Source: Candidatus Amarolinea dominans
GTDB lineage: Bacteria > Chloroflexota > Anaerolineae > SSC4 > Amarolineaceae
Length of the DNA: 64,000 bases
Assembly: GCA_016719785.1 (NCBI GenBank)
Contig: JADJYJ010000003.1
Coordinates: 62,001-126,000, forward strand
Direction: 5' to 3'
Part shown: in pieces, positions 53,134 to 62,649 of the stretch
Position numbering within the stretch: position 1 is the stretch's first letter
Layout of the letters: the number at the start of each line of letters is the position of its first letter
The notes under the pieces: model-generated
The model's database searches: none
Seen by the model: the letters and a program-made list of their open reading frames with translations, nothing else
Told to the model about the DNA's origin: nothing
Position numbers and translations under genes: made by a program

Positions 53134-56100
53134 ATGTCGTCGAAAATCAGCCGCTTGTGCGAAGCGATCATCGAGGCCGGCTGGCTGGCCGCCCTCATCA
53201 TCGTGCCGGTCTTCTTCAATGTCTACTCCAGCCGCGTCTTCGAGCCTGACAAGATCAGCCTGCTGCGCTCCATCGCCCTCGTCATGATCGGCGCCTGGCT
53301 CATCAAGCTGATTGACGGCGGCGGCGCGGCCGCTCCCCTGCCAGCCTCAGCCACCCAGACCCCGCGCGGCAATCTGTGGCGTCAGATTCGCGAGACGCCC
53401 CTCATCATCCCCGCCCTGTTGCTTGTCAGCGCCTACCTCATCAGCACCGCCCTGTCGGTGGCCCCGCGCATCAGCTTCTGGGGCAGCTATCAGCGCATGC
53501 AGGGCACCTACTCGACCTTCTCCTACATCGTCATTTTCTTCCTGACGCTGACTCATCTGCGCTCGCGTGTGCAGCTCAACCGCCTGCTGCACGCCATCGT
53601 CATCGCTTCGCTGCCCGTGGCGCTCTACGGCATCCTGCAGCACTACAGTCTCGATCCGCTGCCCTGGGGCGGCGATGTCAAGCTGCGCGTGGCCGGCAAC
53701 ATGGGCAACGCCATCTTCATCGCAGCCTACCTGATCATCGCGTTCTTCGTCACCCTGGAGCGCTTTCTGCGCTCGGCCGGGCGCCTGCTGGCCGAACAGG
53801 GTGGGGAGATTGCCGATGCGCTGCTCGTCGGCTCGTATGTGTTCGTGCTGGTCGTGCAAAGCGTCGCCATCATCTTCTCGCAGAGTCGTGGCCCCTGGCT
53901 CGGTTGGTTTGCCGGCATCTACATCTTCGTGCTCTTGGGCTTGATCGCGCTGCGCAGCCGCGCGACGCGACGCGGCGCCGGCTTCTTCCACTGGGCCTGG
54001 CTCGGCTGGATCGGTCTGGCCGTCGCGGGCGTGGCATTCCTCATCAGCTTCAACCTGCCCAACTCGCCGCTGGCCGCCCTGCGCAGCGTTCCCTACGTGG
54101 GCCGCCTGGGCCAGATCTTTGAAACCGAAGAAGGCACCGGCAAGGTGCGCGTCCTGATCTGGGAAGGCGCCAGCCAGATGATCCTGCCCCACGCGGCCAT
54201 CACCTACCCCGATGGCACGCCCGATCCGCTCAACGCCCTGCGCCCCATCTTCGGTTACGGCCCGGAGGCGATGTGGGTGGCTTACAACCCCTTCTACCCG
54301 CCCGACCTGGCGCACTACGAGGCGCGCAACGCCTCGCCCGATCGTTCGCACAATGAAACCTTCGACGCCCTCATCATCACTGGCGCCTGGGGCTTCATCG
54401 CCTATGTCGTCCTCTTCGGCAGCATCTTCTACTGGACCCTGCGCTGGCTGGGCTGGGTGCGCAATCGTCAGGATGCCATCCTCTTCCTGGCCCTGACCCT
54501 GCTCGGCGGCCTCGGCGGCGCGCTCATCCCCTGGCTGGCCCTGGGCGATCTGCGCTATCTGGGGGTAGCCATCCCGGCAGGCTTGATTCTTGGCTTCATC
54601 GTCTACCTGACCATCAGCGCGTTTCGCAGCGACTTCACCCTGCAGATGACCGGCAGCCGGGCGCTCCTGCTGCTCGCCATCCTCTCGGCCATCGCCGCGC
54701 ACTTTGTCGAAATCCACTTCGGCATCGCCATCGCCGCCACGCGCACCTACTTCTGGACGTTGACCGCCGTCCTGCTCGTCACTGGCCTGGGCTGGCTCGA
54801 CCTTTCGGACGAGGAACCGGTCGAGGTGACGTCTGCGGCGGCCGCCATGCCGTCGTCCTTCAACATGCCTTCTCCGTCTGCGGCGCCCATGCGCACGGCC
54901 GCGACCCCGCGTAAGCGGCGCAGCGGCGCCTCGCTGACGCGTGAACTGCCCGGCGCCCGCTCACCCGCAGCGCGCAGCGGCGTAACCACCTCCTGGATTG
55001 ACCACCTGCTGCCCTATGCCTTCCTGGCGGCCATCGTCTTTGTCACCCTCATCTGGAACTTCATGGCCAACCAGGGGCGCGACACGAACGCCTTCGATGT
55101 CATCTTGAACGCCCTGTTCTTCAAAAATCGCAACGGTCAGCCCGCGGTCAGCCTGGGCATCTGGTGGCTGCACCTCTTCACCTGGCTCGTCGCGGGGATC
55201 ATTGCCCTGGGCGATGTGGCCGCCAATCAACGCAAGGCCCCAACCGGCGCCTGGTGGCTGCGCGGCCTGGGCCTCTACAGCGCCGTCGTCTGGGGCATGT
55301 GGCTCATCTTCAGCTTGATTCACGGCGCACGCGTGGCGCAGGGCGCCGTCTTGCAGGGCAGCCGCGTCAGCGTGGAGCAGTTGAGCGATTTCGTGGCCAG
55401 CTACATCGTGGACTACTACGTGGCGGCCTTCGTGGTCATTCTGATCCTGGGTTGGGCACTCTGGCGCAGCAGCAGCCGGCGCTTGCTGACCTGGACCGCG
55501 CGCGGCCTGGTGACCAGCTTCAGCGCCGCGCTGATCGGCGTGATCGTGATCACGTTCGTCAGCACGGTCAACATTGGCCTGGTGCGCGCAGACACCTATT
55601 ACAAGCAAGGCCAGGCTTACGATGGCGTGGGGCAATGGCAGGGCGCTATCTTTCTCTATCGGAAGGCGCTTGCCATCGCACCCGATGAAGATTACTACTA
55701 CCTCTTCCTGGGCCGCTCTGCCCTGGAGCAGGCCAAAGTGGACACCGATGCCACGGAACGGCAACGCTGGCTGGACGACGCGCTCAGCGTGCTGACGCGC
55801 GCGCAGACGCTGAACCCGCTCAACACCGATCATACCGCCAATCTGGCGCGCTTCTATCGCTCGCGCGGGGAGCTGCAAACCAGCACGACCGAGCGCGAAA
55901 GGGATTGGCAGACCGCGCTCACCTACTACCAGGCCGCCACGCGACTCAGCCCCAACGCGGCCCATCTGTTCAACGAGAAGGGACTGGTCTATTTCCTGCT
56001 CGCCAACCTCGCGCGCGATCAGCAGCAGCCGGAGGTCGCCGATGACTACTTCGAAGATGCCCTGATTGCACTCAGCCGCTCGCTGGAACTGGATCAAATC

Positions 56101-56466
56101 TACCCGCAGACCTACCTCTTCCTGGGCGACGTCTACCGCTCACGCGGGGACAACGCAAAGGCGATCGAAGCCTACCAGCAGACCCTCAAGCTCAGCCCGG
56201 GCCAGGCGCTGGCCTGGAGCGCGCTCGGCTACATCTACGCGCAGCAGGGCAATCTCACCGAAGCCATCAGCGCCAATCAGAAGGTGACGCAGCTCTCCCC
56301 GAGTGACGCCTCCAGTTGGCGCAATCTGGCCATCCTTTACCAGCAGACCAATCAGATTCAACTGGCCCTGGCCGCGGCGCAGGAGGCGTTGAAATACGCC
56401 CCCGAGGCCGACAAGCCGGCATTGCAGGCCCTCGTGCAACAGTTACAGGCGCAGTTACCCCAATGA
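53134..56466 (+). CDS. O-antigen ligase-like (Wzy_C) membrane protein with C-terminal TPR domain
   Basis: A product of 1110 residues. About ten to thirteen hydrophobic helices fill residues 10-560 and 620-815. The periplasmic loop with GYGPEAMWVAYNPFYPP and SPDRSHNETFDALIITGAWG is the Wzy_C signature (the RSHN block) of O-antigen ligases and polymerases. A Ser/Pro/Arg-rich loop lies at about 570-620. The last ~300 residues are tetratricopeptide repeats (YYKQGQAYDGVGQWQGAIF, GDVYRSRGDNAKAIEAY, LGYIYAQQGNLTEAIS). Such fusions are known for WaaL-like/PglL-like transferases; the TPR part may bind partner proteins. It overlaps the next gene by ATGA. Confidence 0.88.
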   Translation: MSSKISRLCEAIIEAGWLAALIIVPVFFNVYSSRVFEPDKISLLRSIALVMIGAWLIKLIDGGGAAAPLPASATQTPRGNLWRQIRETPLIIPALLLVSAYLISTALSVAPRISFWGSYQRMQGTYSTFSYIVIFFLTLTHLRSRVQLNRLLHAIVIASLPVALYGILQHYSLDPLPWGGDVKLRVAGNMGNAIFIAAYLIIAFFVTLERFLRSAGRLLAEQGGEIADALLVGSYVFVLVVQSVAIIFSQSRGPWLGWFAGIYIFVLLGLIALRSRATRRGAGFFHWAWLGWIGLAVAGVAFLISFNLPNSPLAALRSVPYVGRLGQIFETEEGTGKVRVLIWEGASQMILPHAAITYPDGTPDPLNALRPIFGYGPEAMWVAYNPFYPPDLAHYEARNASPDRSHNETFDALIITGAWGFIAYVVLFGSIFYWTLRWLGWVRNRQDAILFLALTLLGGLGGALIPWLALGDLRYLGVAIPAGLILGFIVYLTISAFRSDFTLQMTGSRALLLLAILSAIAAHFVEIHFGIAIAATRTYFWTLTAVLLVTGLGWLDLSDEEPVEVTSAAAAMPSSFNMPSPSAAPMRTAATPRKRRSGASLTRELPGARSPAARSGVTTSWIDHLLPYAFLAAIVFVTLIWNFMANQGRDTNAFDVILNALFFKNRNGQPAVSLGIWWLHLFTWLVAGIIALGDVAANQRKAPTGAWWLRGLGLYSAVVWGMWLIFSLIHGARVAQGAVLQGSRVSVEQLSDFVASYIVDYYVAAFVVILILGWALWRSSSRRLLTWTARGLVTSFSAALIGVIVITFVSTVNIGLVRADTYYKQGQAYDGVGQWQGAIFLYRKALAIAPDEDYYYLFLGRSALEQAKVDTDATERQRWLDDALSVLTRAQTLNPLNTDHTANLARFYRSRGELQTSTTERERDWQTALTYYQAATRLSPNAAHLFNEKGLVYFLLANLARDQQQPEVADDYFEDALIALSRSLELDQIYPQTYLFLGDVYRSRGDNAKAIEAYQQTLKLSPGQALAWSALGYIYAQQGNLTEAISANQKVTQLSPSDASSWRNLAILYQQTNQIQLALAAAQEALKYAPEADKPALQALVQQLQAQLPQ

Positions 56467-57479
56467 CGCGTGAAATTTTGATCGTGGCCGCGGCCCTGGT
56501 TCTGGCCCTGGGCATCACCCCCGTCGCCCGGCGCATGGCGCATCAGTTTGGCGTGCTGGACCAGCCCAACGCCCGCAAGGTCCATGTCAAACCGACGCCG
56601 CTCCTGGGCGGTGTCGCCATCTACATCGCGTTTGTGCTGGCGTTGCTCTTCCTCGGCGACCTCTTCTATGTCAACCAGGTCATCGGCATCTTCATCGGCG
56701 CGTCGTTCGTCTCTTTCCTGGGCCTGGTGGATGACAGCCGCGGGCTGCGCCCGCTCATCAAACTGGGCGGCCAGGTGGTGGCCGCGTTGATCCTGGTGCT
56801 CTCTGGTGTGACCGCCGACGTCTTCCCTGGCGACGGCCTGGACATCGCCCTGACCGTCGTTTGGGTAGTTGGTATCACCAACGCCATGAACCTGCTCGAC
56901 AACATGGACGGGCTGTCCGGCGGTCTGGCGGCCATCGCGGCCGCGTTCTTCATGGTGCTGGCCAGCCTGAGCCGCCAGTACCTGGTTGGCGCGCTGGCCG
57001 CCGCGCTCTTGGGCGCGTGCATCGGCTTTCTGCGCTACAACTTCAACCCGGCCAGCATCTTCATGGGCGATAGCGGCAGCCTTTTCCTGGGCTTCGTCCT
57101 GGCCGCAACCGCCATCAAGCTGCGTTTCCCCAGCAATGTTGTTTTTGTCACCTGGATGGTTCCGGTGCTGGTGTTGGGACTGCCCATCTTTGACACCACG
57201 CTGGTCTTCGTCTCACGCCTGCGGCGCGGCCTCAACCCGTTGACCACGCCCGGCAAGGATCACATCTCCCATCGCCTGGTGCGGCTGATGCACGGCTCAC
57301 GGCGGGAGGCGGTGTTGACCTGTTATCTGTTGGCCGGCGCCTTCGGCCTGATCGCCATCTTCCTCACGCAGGCGGCGGTCGCCGAAGCCTATGCTGTGGC
57401 CCTGGCTGTGCTTGGCATCTGTCTGTGGGCGCTTTGGCGCCTGGAACAGGTGCCGGTCAGCGACCCACCGGCGCCCTAA
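56463..57479 (+). CDS. WecA/TagO-like undecaprenyl-phosphate sugar-1-phosphate transferase
   Basis: A product of 338 residues, starting at ATG 56463 in the overlap with the preceding gene. It belongs to the MraY/WecA family with about ten helices. Motifs are LGLVDDSRGLRP, NAMNLLDNMDGLSGG (the Asp pair of the active site), FMGDSGSLFLGF, and HISHRLV in the last cytosolic loop. It transfers GlcNAc-1-phosphate or a related sugar phosphate to undecaprenyl phosphate, the first step of a lipid-linked glycan. The sequence fits WecA/TagO better than MraY. Confidence 0.9.
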   Translation: MTREILIVAAALVLALGITPVARRMAHQFGVLDQPNARKVHVKPTPLLGGVAIYIAFVLALLFLGDLFYVNQVIGIFIGASFVSFLGLVDDSRGLRPLIKLGGQVVAALILVLSGVTADVFPGDGLDIALTVVWVVGITNAMNLLDNMDGLSGGLAAIAAAFFMVLASLSRQYLVGALAAALLGACIGFLRYNFNPASIFMGDSGSLFLGFVLAATAIKLRFPSNVVFVTWMVPVLVLGLPIFDTTLVFVSRLRRGLNPLTTPGKDHISHRLVRLMHGSRREAVLTCYLLAGAFGLIAIFLTQAAVAEAYAVALAVLGICLWALWRLEQVPVSDPPAP

Positions 57480-57505
57480 GGCGCCCATTCACATCAAAAC
57501 CGCGT

Positions 57506-57564
57506 GCGGCGCCTTCGAAGCGCCGCGCCTGGTTGAGTTTCCGCAGACAGGCGCCGCGGCGCCT
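57506..57564. other. Two GC hairpins between the WecA-like and cyclophilin genes
   Basis: GCGGCGC-CTTCGAA-GCGCCGC (57506-57526) and AGGCGCC-GC-GGCGCCT (57549-57564). Neither has a T run. They may end or protect the polysaccharide mRNA, or are further small palindromes. Confidence 0.4.
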
Positions 57565-57589
57565 GAGATTTTCAAGGAGAAGTTAGTTC

Positions 57590-58888
57590 ATGCAGATTCA
57601 TCGTCGTATGCAGACCGCCCTGTCGCTAACCCTGGTTGGCGTCCTGTTGGCCGTTCTACTAGCCGCATGCAGCGGAGTTCCAGCGCCTGACATCACGGTC
57701 GCGACCCCGACCGGCCCCGCCATTGCGACCCAGCCCGCGCCGCTGACTCCGGTGCTGCCACCGGTGGATGGCGGCACGCCTGCGGTCCCGCCGGTTCCGT
57801 CCCAGCAGTGGACCGTGGCCCCGGCCATGACCATTGATCCCACCAAGCTCTACTTTGCCACCTTCAAGACGGCCAAGGGCGATATCAAGGTTGAACTGTT
57901 CGCCAAGACCGCGCCCATCACGGTCAACAACTTCGTCTTTCTGTCCAAAGAGGGCTTCTACGATGACACCACCTTCCATCGTGTGATCGCGGACTTCATG
58001 GCGCAGGGCGGCGATCCCACCGGCGCCGGCACCGGTGGCCCCGGCTATCAATTCGAAGACGAGATTGACATCTCCAAGCAGTTCGATGAGGCCGGCTATC
58101 TGGCCATGGCCAACGCCGGCCCCAACACCAACGGCAGCCAGTTCTTCATCACCACCGCGGCAACCCCCTGGCTCAACGGCGCGCACACGATCTTCGGCAA
58201 GGTCGTCGAAGGCATGGATGTGGTCAAATCGCTCACGCTGCGCGACCCGCAGCAGGATGCCGCCACCCCGGGCGATGCCCTGGTGACCGTGGAGATCAGC
58301 GAGGGCGCGGTCAGCCTGCTGCCGCCGCCCACCGCCACCCCCACGCCCTACCCACCGGTCATGGAGAACGGGCGCCCGTTAGCCAAGAAGGCCGTGGCCG
58401 ACCGCGAGAAGCTGTACAACTCCGCGCCCGCCCTGCTGATTGACAAGGCCAAGAAGTACAGCGCCACCATCAAGACCTCCAAGGGCGACATCGAGGTTGA
58501 ACTGTTTGCCGACAGCGCCCCGCAGAGCGTCAACAGCTTCGTGCTGCTGTCCAAACTGGGCTACTACGACGAATTCCCGATCAACTTCACGCAGCCGGGC
58601 GCGTTCGTGCTCACCGGTTCGCCGGCCGGCCAACCGGCCAGTGATGTGGGCTACACCCTCCCGCTGGAGGCATCCACCACGGTCACGCACACCCTGGGTG
58701 TCATGGGTCTTTACTACCTGGCTGACAAGAAAGGCTCAAGCGGCAGTCAGTTCTACTTTGCCCTGGGCGACCTGCCGGAGTATGACGGTCAGTTCAGCGT
58801 GATGGGTAGGATCACCAAAGGCACCGATGTCGCGATCGCGCTGACGATGGAAGACAAGATCGTCATGATCGAGATTACTGAGAAGTAA
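57590..58888 (+). CDS. Lipoprotein with two cyclophilin-type peptidyl-prolyl isomerase domains
   Basis: A product of 432 residues. A signal peptide with lipobox LLAAC (Cys27) indicates a lipid-anchored extracytoplasmic protein, followed by a Pro/Thr-rich linker. The first cyclophilin domain (about 85-240) is complete: FHRVIADFMAQGGDP has the catalytic Arg, and MANAGPNTNGSQFFIT and HTIFGKV are conserved. The second domain (about 280-430) keeps KGDIEVELFADSAPQSV and GSSGSQFYFAL, but the FHR segment is replaced by INFTQPGAFVLTG, so it is probably inactive. AAGGAGAA precedes the ATG. It should help fold exported proteins. Confidence 0.92.
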   Translation: MQIHRRMQTALSLTLVGVLLAVLLAACSGVPAPDITVATPTGPAIATQPAPLTPVLPPVDGGTPAVPPVPSQQWTVAPAMTIDPTKLYFATFKTAKGDIKVELFAKTAPITVNNFVFLSKEGFYDDTTFHRVIADFMAQGGDPTGAGTGGPGYQFEDEIDISKQFDEAGYLAMANAGPNTNGSQFFITTAATPWLNGAHTIFGKVVEGMDVVKSLTLRDPQQDAATPGDALVTVEISEGAVSLLPPPTATPTPYPPVMENGRPLAKKAVADREKLYNSAPALLIDKAKKYSATIKTSKGDIEVELFADSAPQSVNSFVLLSKLGYYDEFPINFTQPGAFVLTGSPAGQPASDVGYTLPLEASTTVTHTLGVMGLYYLADKKGSSGSQFYFALGDLPEYDGQFSVMGRITKGTDVAIALTMEDKIVMIEITEK

Positions 58889-58900
58889 AGGATCGCAACC

Positions 58901-58937
58901 AAAGAAACCCGGTTTCTCCCAGGAACCGGGTTTCTTT
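58901..58937 (+). terminator. Terminator after the cyclophilin gene
   Basis: AAAGAAACCCGGTT and AACCGGGTTTCTTT pair perfectly over 14 bp around a 9-base loop, with T-rich ends on both strands. It lies 12 bases after the stop at 58888. Confidence 0.8.
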
Positions 58938-58955
58938 CAGAATTGGGGAGTCACT

Positions 58956-59546
58956 ATGACAGCCGGCAACCAGCCTCCGCACGGCGATGCGGCTGCGGCG
59001 CCCTCGCGTTGGCGACGCTGGACGCCGCGCGTGCTGGCGCTGCTGCTGGCTCTGGCAATCAGCATCACCATCTTCGCCCTGCGTGATCGCATCGCACAGA
59101 TCGGCGCCTATGGCTACCCCGGTGTCTTCCTCATCAGTGTGCTCGCCAGCGCCACCATCGTCCTCCCGGCGCCTAGTCTGGCCGTTGTCTTTGCCCTCGG
59201 CAGTTCACTCAATCCTGTGCTGGTCGGCCTCGCGGCCGGGTTGGGCGAGGCGCTGGGCGAGTTGGTCGGCTACCTGGCCGGCTACAGCGGCAGCGCCGTC
59301 ATCGAGGACCGCGCACGCTATGCCCAATTGGAGCGCCTGGAGCGTCGCTATGGCGTATGGGTCATCTTCATACTCTCGGTGATCCCCAATCCGTTTTTCG
59401 ACCTGGCGGGCATCGCCGCAGGTATGTTGAAGTTTTCAGTTCTACGTTTCTTTATCGCCTGCTGGCTGGGCAAGACGATCAAGACCATCCTGGTGGCCCT
59501 GGCCGGCGCCGGCGCCTGGGGCGCTGTCACCCAGTGGCTGCGCTGA
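58956..59546 (+). CDS. VTT/SNARE-associated (DedA-like) membrane protein
   Basis: A product of 196 residues with about five hydrophobic helices. GYPGVFLISVLASATIVLPAPSLAVVFALGS and the glycine-rich re-entrant segment LAAGLGEALGELVGYLAGYSGS are typical of the VTT domain (DedA/TMEM41 superfamily, linked to lipid carrier or phospholipid scrambling). The last conserved block is SVIPNPFFDLAGIAAGMLKFS. GGGGAG lies seven bases upstream of the ATG. The hydrophobic start RVLALLLALAISITIFAL follows a polar stretch of about 25 residues. Confidence 0.9.
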   Translation: MTAGNQPPHGDAAAAPSRWRRWTPRVLALLLALAISITIFALRDRIAQIGAYGYPGVFLISVLASATIVLPAPSLAVVFALGSSLNPVLVGLAAGLGEALGELVGYLAGYSGSAVIEDRARYAQLERLERRYGVWVIFILSVIPNPFFDLAGIAAGMLKFSVLRFFIACWLGKTIKTILVALAGAGAWGAVTQWLR

Positions 59547-59575
59547 AAGTGGGAACTGCTGGGCCTGCATTTCAG

Positions 59576-59643
59576 CCCTGGAGCCAGCCCACGCAGGTGG
59601 GCTTCGCAGCCGTTGCAGCGACTTGCAGTCGCCGGGCCTGCGG
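59576..59643. repeat. REP-like intergenic repeat, copy B
   Basis: A close copy of 25255-25323 with both hairpins kept: AGCCCAC-GCAG-GTGGGCT and GCGACT-TGC-AGTCGC. 59644-59789 holds no gene; AGAAGGA precedes the valS start. Confidence 0.85.
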
Positions 59644-59789
59644 TGCTAAAATGGCCGCAGAAGGCCTTTTGCCTCTGGTTTGTGGTCAGAATGTCACCCT
59701 GGCCGGCGCCCAAGCGCGCACAATAGGGTTCAATCTGTGCGGCAACGGCAAACGTGGCAATTAATCTGTTCGATTAGGAAGAAGGACGT

Positions 59790-62561
59790 ATGACGAGCGA
59801 AGCGCCCGATTTCTCATTTTCTTCATTTTCTTCATTTCCCTCATTTCCCTCATTTTCTTCATTACCCAAGACCTACGATTTCAAGGCCACCGAAGAACGC
59901 CTCTATGCCTGGTGGGAGAGCAGCGGCTGGTTCAAGCCTGAAAACGCGCCCCAGCCCGACGGCGAACCGTTTGTGATTTCAATCCCGCCACCCAATGTGA
60001 CCGGTGAACTGCACCAGGGCCATGCCCTCTTTGTCACCCTGGAAGACCTGATGATCCGCTATGCCCGCATGTCTGGCAAGGCGGCCTTGTGGGTCCCTGG
60101 CACCGACCATGCCGGTATTGCCACCCAATTGCAGGTGGAGCGCAAACTGCGCAGCGAAGGCACGAGTCGTCAGGAAATCGGCCGCCAGCGCTTCGTGCAG
60201 GCCTGTTGGGACTGGAAAGCCAAATACCACGGTCGCATCACCGGTCAACTGCGCCGCCTGGGCGCCAGTTGCGACTGGGAACGTGAACGCTTCACCATGG
60301 ATGAGGGACTCAACGCGGCCGTGCGCGAAGCCTTCGTCCGCCTCTACCGCATGGGCCTGATCTACCAGGCCGAATACCTGGTCAACTGGTCGCCGGGCTT
60401 GCAGACCGCGGTGTCAGACGTTGAAGTGGAGTACAGCGAAGAACAGGGTACGCTCTACTACTTCAAGTACCCTATTGCCGACGCGCACCTGGACGACGGC
60501 CCTGGCATCGGTTACATCCCCGTCGCCACCACGCGGCCGGAGACTATTTTGGGCGACAGCGCGGTGGCCGTGCATCCAGAGGATGAACGTTACCGCCACC
60601 TGATCGGCGCCACCTGCCTGGTGCCCATGCTCAAGCGCACCATCCCCGTGATTCATGACACCTACGTGGATCGCGAATTCGGCACCGGCGCGCTCAAGAT
60701 CACTCCCGGCCATGATGTGAACGACTTCAACATCGGCCAACGCCACGGCTTGCAGATCATCAATGTCATGAACAGGGATGCGACCCTCAACGAGAATGGC
60801 GGCCCTTATGCCGGCCTGGACCGGTTCGAGTGCCGCAAACGCCTGTGGGCCGACATGCAAGCCGCGGGGCTGACGATCAAGGCCGAACCCTACACCATGC
60901 AGGTGCCCCGCTCGCAGCGCGGCGGTGAGGTGATCGAGCCGCTGGTCAGCAAACAGTGGTTTGTCAACACCAGGGCCATGGCCGAGTTGAGCCTGGCCGC
61001 GGTGCGCAGCGGCCGCATCCAGATTGTGCCGGAGCGCTTCAACAAGGTCTTCTACCACTGGATGGAGAACCTGCGCCCCTGGTGCATCAGCCGCCAGCTT
61101 TGGTGGGGGCACCGCATTCCCATCTGGTATGGTCCGGACGGGCAGCCATTCTGTGCGCGTGATGCGCAGGGCGCGGCCGCGCTCGCCCGTCGCCACTACG
61201 GCTACCCGGTTGACCTGACGCAGGACGAGGATGTGCTCGACACCTGGTTCAGCTCCGGCCTGTGGCCCTTCAGCACCCTGGGCTGGCCCGCGGACACCGA
61301 TGACCTGCGCCGTTTCTATCCCACCGCGGTGCTGGAGACCGGGTATGACATCCTGTTCTTCTGGGTGGCGCGCATGATGATGATGGGCCTGCTGTTGACC
61401 AACGAAGTGCCCTTCACCACGGTCTATCTGCACGGCTTGGTGCGCGATGAGATCGGCCGTAAAATGTCCAAGACCTTCGGCAACGTGATTGATCCCATCG
61501 AAGTGATGGATGAGATGGGCACCGACGCCTTGCGCTTCACCCTGCTGACCGCCTCCTCGCCCGGCAACGACATGAACCTGAGCATCGAGCGCGTGCGTGG
61601 CAACCGCAACTTTGCCAACAAGATCTGGAACGCGGCCCGCTTTGTGCTCAGTAACCTGGAACGCCTTCCCGCCAGCGCGCTGTCCGTCGCGCCGCAAACC
61701 ACGCTGGCGCAGCGCTGGATTCGTGGCCGCCTGCAGATGGTGGTTGCCGAGGCAACGCGCCTTTTTGAATCGTACCAATATGGCGAGGCCGGGCGTCAGG
61801 CCTACGATTTCCTGTGGGGCGACTACTGCGACTGGTACATCGAGATCGCCAAGAATGAACTGAACGATCCCGCGACCGCGCTCAGCGCCGGGCGCACCCT
61901 GCTGGATGTGCTGGAAAACGCCCTGCGCCTGCTGCACCCATTCATTCCCTTCGTCACCGAGGAGATTTGGCAGCATCTGCGCACCTTCAGCCTGCAGCAA
62001 CCGGCCTTTGGGCTGACGGCCTGGCCTCCTGCGCTGATCGTGCAGGCGTGGCCGCAGGCCGACCCGGCGCAGATGGATGCCGCGGCCGCCGATCACTTTG
62101 CGCACTTGCAAGAGGTGGTGCGCGCCATCCGCAACGCGCGGGCCGAGGCCGGGGTGGAGCCGGGCCGGCGCGTCACCGCGCTCCTGGCCGCCGGCGAGTT
62201 CAACGAACTGTTCAGCGCGCAGCGCGACGTGTTAGTCAACCTGGCGCGCTTGCAGGCCGACACGTTGGTGATTGCGCCCACTCTACCCGTCCCCGCGCAG
62301 GCCGTCACCCTGGTGGCCGGCGGCATCACCTGCTACCTGCCGTTGGCGGGCCTGGTTGACCTGGGCGCCGAACGGGCGCGCCTGCAGGCGGAGTTGGAAC
62401 AGGTGATGGTCAATGTCGAGCGTGTGGAGCGTACCCTGGCGAACAGCGGCTTTGTCAGCCGCGCCCCGGCCGACGTGGTGGCGCGTGAGCGCGCCCGCCT
62501 GGCCGAATTACAGCAGCAGCAGGCCAGCCTCACCGCCCGCCTCGCAGCCTGGGCCTCGTAG
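59790..62561 (+). CDS. valS: Valyl-tRNA synthetase
   Basis: A product of 923 residues, a class I synthetase that charges tRNA-Val. The HIGH motif is LHQGHAL (His75/His78) in PNVTGELHQGHAL, and the KMSKS motif reads RKMSKTFGNVIDP near 558. VPGTDHAGIATQ is the ValRS marker, and GSD/editing-domain blocks follow (VATTRPETILGDSAVAV). The C-terminal ~65 residues form the ValRS coiled coil (LQAELEQVMVNVERVERTL). The first 25 residues (SFSSFSSFPSFPSF) are an unusual low-complexity extension from a 9-bp repeat. AGAAGGA precedes the ATG. The stop codon TAG lies in the hairpin repeat at 62562. Confidence 0.96.
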   Translation: MTSEAPDFSFSSFSSFPSFPSFSSLPKTYDFKATEERLYAWWESSGWFKPENAPQPDGEPFVISIPPPNVTGELHQGHALFVTLEDLMIRYARMSGKAALWVPGTDHAGIATQLQVERKLRSEGTSRQEIGRQRFVQACWDWKAKYHGRITGQLRRLGASCDWERERFTMDEGLNAAVREAFVRLYRMGLIYQAEYLVNWSPGLQTAVSDVEVEYSEEQGTLYYFKYPIADAHLDDGPGIGYIPVATTRPETILGDSAVAVHPEDERYRHLIGATCLVPMLKRTIPVIHDTYVDREFGTGALKITPGHDVNDFNIGQRHGLQIINVMNRDATLNENGGPYAGLDRFECRKRLWADMQAAGLTIKAEPYTMQVPRSQRGGEVIEPLVSKQWFVNTRAMAELSLAAVRSGRIQIVPERFNKVFYHWMENLRPWCISRQLWWGHRIPIWYGPDGQPFCARDAQGAAALARRHYGYPVDLTQDEDVLDTWFSSGLWPFSTLGWPADTDDLRRFYPTAVLETGYDILFFWVARMMMMGLLLTNEVPFTTVYLHGLVRDEIGRKMSKTFGNVIDPIEVMDEMGTDALRFTLLTASSPGNDMNLSIERVRGNRNFANKIWNAARFVLSNLERLPASALSVAPQTTLAQRWIRGRLQMVVAEATRLFESYQYGEAGRQAYDFLWGDYCDWYIEIAKNELNDPATALSAGRTLLDVLENALRLLHPFIPFVTEEIWQHLRTFSLQQPAFGLTAWPPALIVQAWPQADPAQMDAAAADHFAHLQEVVRAIRNARAEAGVEPGRRVTALLAAGEFNELFSAQRDVLVNLARLQADTLVIAPTLPVPAQAVTLVAGGITCYLPLAGLVDLGAERARLQAELEQVMVNVERVERTLANSGFVSRAPADVVARERARLAELQQQQASLTARLAAWAS
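59814..59867. repeat. 9-bp tandem repeat at the valS N-terminus (6 copies)
   Basis: Units TCATTTTCT, TCATTTTCT, TCATTTCCC, TCATTTCCC, TCATTTTCT, TCATTACCC. In frame they encode Phe/Ser/Pro triplets that are not part of the synthetase fold. Confidence 0.9.
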
Positions 62562-62581
62562 GTCCGGCCTCCTGGCCGGAC
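62562..62581. repeat. Small dispersed hairpin, copy 2
   Basis: GTCCGGCC-TCCT-GGCCGGAC, the partner of 11444-11463. The flanking TAG before it is the valS stop codon, so the element may have been inserted at the gene end. No gene is seen up to 62787. Confidence 0.65.
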
Positions 62582-62649
62582 GACATGGTCAGAGCGGAAC
62601 GATGAAACCAGACGAAAAACGTAACTGCTCACCCTGCAGGCAGATTTGG

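Noticed and set aside
59547..59789. T-box leader before valS
   Set aside because: No AGGGTGGNACCGCG-type motif or anti-terminator/terminator pair; the only element is the REP-like repeat.
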